A stretch of 64,000 bases of DNA from Saprospiraceae bacterium (GTDB lineage: Bacteria; Bacteroidota; Bacteroidia; Chitinophagales; Saprospiraceae), in NCBI GenBank assembly GCA_026986005.1, contig JALSPK010000186.1, positions 1-64,000 of the forward strand. Direction: 5' to 3'. The notes under the pieces are model-generated. The model was given only the letters and a program-made list of their open reading frames with translations, was not told the origin of the DNA and ran no database searches. Positions 63,901 to 64,000 of this stretch are shown here, in pieces (within the stretch, counting starts at the first letter, position 1; every line of letters begins with the position of its first letter). Position numbers and translations under genes: made by a program.

Positions 63901-64000
63901 CCTGAATCTTTGGACGATGATGATCATGATATTGCTATTGTGACCGTTGCTGATCTTGCATTGAAAATAATTGCCGATGATAGAGGGCCTTTTGCTCCCG
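57970..64000 (+). CDS. Giant secreted DUF11-repeat protein, 5' part, cut by the window edge
   Basis: The frame opens at ATG 57970 with a signal peptide (GIVLLFLIMGLQYGFSQ) and stays open for 2010 codons to the end of the window. After a divergent first module (about 28-160) come eleven complete modules of about 161-171 residues and the start of a twelfth. Each opens with a FDLALK-like motif (near 172, 340, 504, 675, 838, 1009, 1172, 1342, 1504, 1671, 1832, 1994), continues with YGD..F.I.VYNQGN and DYIPAGY, a GWxY strand, then (N/H)YAEI, and ends in an acidic linker such as DEDDHDPAGIE. This is the DUF11/CARDB-like beta-sandwich type. The acidic linkers could bind calcium. Expected role: surface adhesin or fibre, probably a T9SS client, but the C-terminus lies outside. 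Confidence 0.93.
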   Translation, partial: MKTTIYNFKKVGIVLLFLIMGLQYGFSQIDADISLLSVSPATGPYSYGQKITYNFRVTNNSIAPYDIDRVVLRDYLPAGLKFYQADNSLTWIDLGGGVLEASSNDFIPVSGGTKDYSIVLTIVGNSGGVDAWKNKIELFQFFNGINELSLNDPDNHTNNDTDWVTYRFDIFDLALKSVTGNVYPDYGTNVNFDITVYNQGSMDATNVVVANYTLPGYTFDSANNPGWVFDAVSGNWKFTFAGPIAPGAHETKSIVLKLNPAQTQSEWANYAEIVSAEDNSNNPMADVDGTFDEDYSNDAGGKPGSAADDAIDGDGTGSVGGSDPNTDEDNQDPGYARIFDLALVKTTDVGALVNYGDLFAFHFTIYNQGTVPVKDILIKDYLPSGYQYSAGDNVGLGWNVVGSNVENTIPLLLAPGASTTIDLNLKMVDVVSDHTEYVNYGEIAAANDEGGNALNDFDDSDSEMNSNSTSEREVLPGSMFDDDEWRTGANGYQDDHDPGIANFLDLAVKHTVITPGPYHAGDDIQFSIKVYNQGGISTRDIELVDFIPSGYAFSTTSFPDWVYDPTHSKAAMTISDILNTGDSIEKFIYLKILPVDNKFDSYVNVVEIKSTKDLSLNYIISDVDSEMDEDNTNDAGGKYRSASDDSVLGNGTGNPGDTNALTDEDDSDPALPDVYDLAIKNILTTAGPFMYGQDLTFKFIVYNQGNMAVSGVKIADYLPAGYDVTTATGWNVVGNTLTYDFGNLVFNPGDTAFVEATFKTKMTSGGEKDWVHYAEVTNMSSTTGGDRSGWDLDSDLGSNNPSELAIELGSTDDDAIWVKGPYLNEDEDDHDPAGIELFDLALRKTINSIYYPFEYGDIIPFKMTVFNQGSIEAKNIKITDKIKCGYDFILANNPGWVENALTNTVEYTLTQALAPGASVDVILNLVVKQCIEPGDSWNNVAEISYAEDINGTDMSNDDFDSTYDDDFSNDAGGTPDTVEDDMLTGDGKNGPGNGYVQEEDDEDPARMHVFDLALKKTLLDTDPHYGDTLTFNITIYNQGNDDATNVDIKDYEPIGFYFDPSLNPGWNGNIFTNLNYTYGGTIAAKDSAVVALKLVMVGTHGGDDHWINYAEISDADNATDPNFVYLDPDSTPDSNTPTEQSVKPGDMDDDNIFAIDKGGKEDDHDPAGIWVYDLALKKEIVTPGPYFHGDTVEFKVTVFNQGNKLAREIQVVDYNPAGLLYSSTNFPLWHSDSNTGNSHATISQALNPGDSVVLSLYYVVQLVDNKCGDAYTNNSEIFEFRDENLYVVPTDFDSTPDYIEDNDIGGTPNTPEDNHVDDDGHDYNHDGITDEDDSDPAKLEIIDVAVKAELTTSAPYFYGQDQQFRIRVYNQGNDTITQPEIQGYIPAGYQIDWALNPGWNSADTTYTIMDSIPQCDSFDIFMTLKMVMTSGGEKDWVNYFEVNHVLNKFLQDRTGWDMDSQLGSDTPAERSVELGDSNDNNVLTRGVGFGEDQDDHDPAGLEIFDLALTKSYDDLYPHYYGDTIHFEIKLYNQGSIVTSNQEVTDYIPSGYIFKADINPDWTYDSNTGVAKTVVSNMLNPGDTISKFINLILTDSYENGDDWENGAEISKFADATGNDQTGNDFDSTNDDIKNNDPGLDNPDFVGGDGKNGPTHGYPQVEDDADLATPKVFDLALKKTVVTGGPYSYGDNITFKIEVFNQGNQIANQIVLNDYIALGYSFNAGLNPGWSYAAGLATYNLPGQLNPDNSTSVNIVLTLERTDGGLDNWINYAEIASADNPDGLHNIDADSNPGSDAQHERDVKPGDANDDKLDGQFISEAEDEDDHDPAGIEIFDLALRKKIATVGPKFDYGQTVDFEIEIFNQGNTDAKTIKIEEEAIPCGFDFDVAANPDWTYNSGSRTATYTYSNTITPGSSAILHVFMTVWDCHNDNWELSWKNYAEITYAEDGTGANRSNDDIDSHFDTDPYNDLVVDDAIQSPESLDDDDHDIAIVTVADLALKIIADDRGPFAP

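Noticed and set aside
1-64000. A prophage, integrative element or genomic island
   Set aside because: No integrase, transposase, phage structural gene, tRNA-linked direct repeat or clear change in composition was seen; the two tRNA genes have intact flanking genes.

Overview
The window comes from a gliding-type member of the Bacteroidota. Evidence seen directly: a SusC/SusD pair, C-terminal sorting domains of the type IX secretion system (T9SS) with a YPNPT motif, the ssb-gldE-gldD cluster, DUF4295 beside rpmB/rpmG/ftsY, BT_3928 and DUF1599 family genes, and promoters of the TTTG/TAnnTTTG type. Base composition is AT-rich throughout. The genus cannot be named from this sequence; a marine or freshwater relative of Saprospiria or Flavobacteriia would fit. 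No phage, integrase, IS transposase, rRNA or CRISPR array was seen.

Layout. 1-400: a cluster of short GC-rich palindromes (REP-like). 397-2654: a small FKBP lipoprotein operon and a phytase-like secreted esterase. 2734-9070 (minus): a four-gene envelope operon of small lipoprotein, GWxTD protein, TonB-dependent receptor and M3 peptidase. 9159-11908: BON-LysM protein, a beta-barrel protein and a LOG-family nucleosidase. 12036-21978: an alpha-glucan utilisation locus made of susC-susD-GH13 amylase (minus) and a divergent five-module SusE/SusF-like protein. The SusD carries an inserted starch-binding-like segment, and both the amylase and the SusE/F-like protein carry T9SS tails. 22006-22387: gene-free repeats. 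22388-30490: DUF368, a MenI-like thioesterase, ArsC, tRNA-Arg, rpmB-rpmG-DUF4295, ftsY, a glycosyltransferase, a tiny membrane protein, a LolD-type ATPase, tRNA-His and an exported MORN-caspase protein. 30734-40899: dnaE, pyk, a dgt/BT_3928/DUF1599 operon, a lipoprotein-like methyltransferase and a beta-barrel protein. 41008-47958 (minus): efp-accB-accC-ABC exporter-T9SS protein-dacB. 48391-54364: a thioredoxin-SPOR fusion, a ZnuD-like TonB receptor with a small membrane protein upstream, and a ClC channel. 54432-57632 (minus): pssA, then ssb-gldE-gldD. 57970 to the window edge: the first 2010 codons of a giant DUF11-repeat surface protein.

How the genes work together. The glucan locus reads as a complete capture-and-digest unit: secreted starch-binding modules and a secreted amylase generate oligosaccharides that SusD/SusC import. 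The gliding/T9SS genes at the right end stand next to a giant repetitive secreted protein, a plausible client of that secretion system. Most remaining genes are housekeeping (translation, replication, fatty-acid initiation, membrane targeting, glycolysis).

Most unusual items: the A/B alternating module order of the giant repeat protein; the SusD with an inserted SusE/F-like segment; the exported MORN-metacaspase with an EF-hand-like loop; the lipoprotein-type SAM methyltransferase; and the thioredoxin-SPOR fusion. No clearly new multi-gene defence or mobile system was found.
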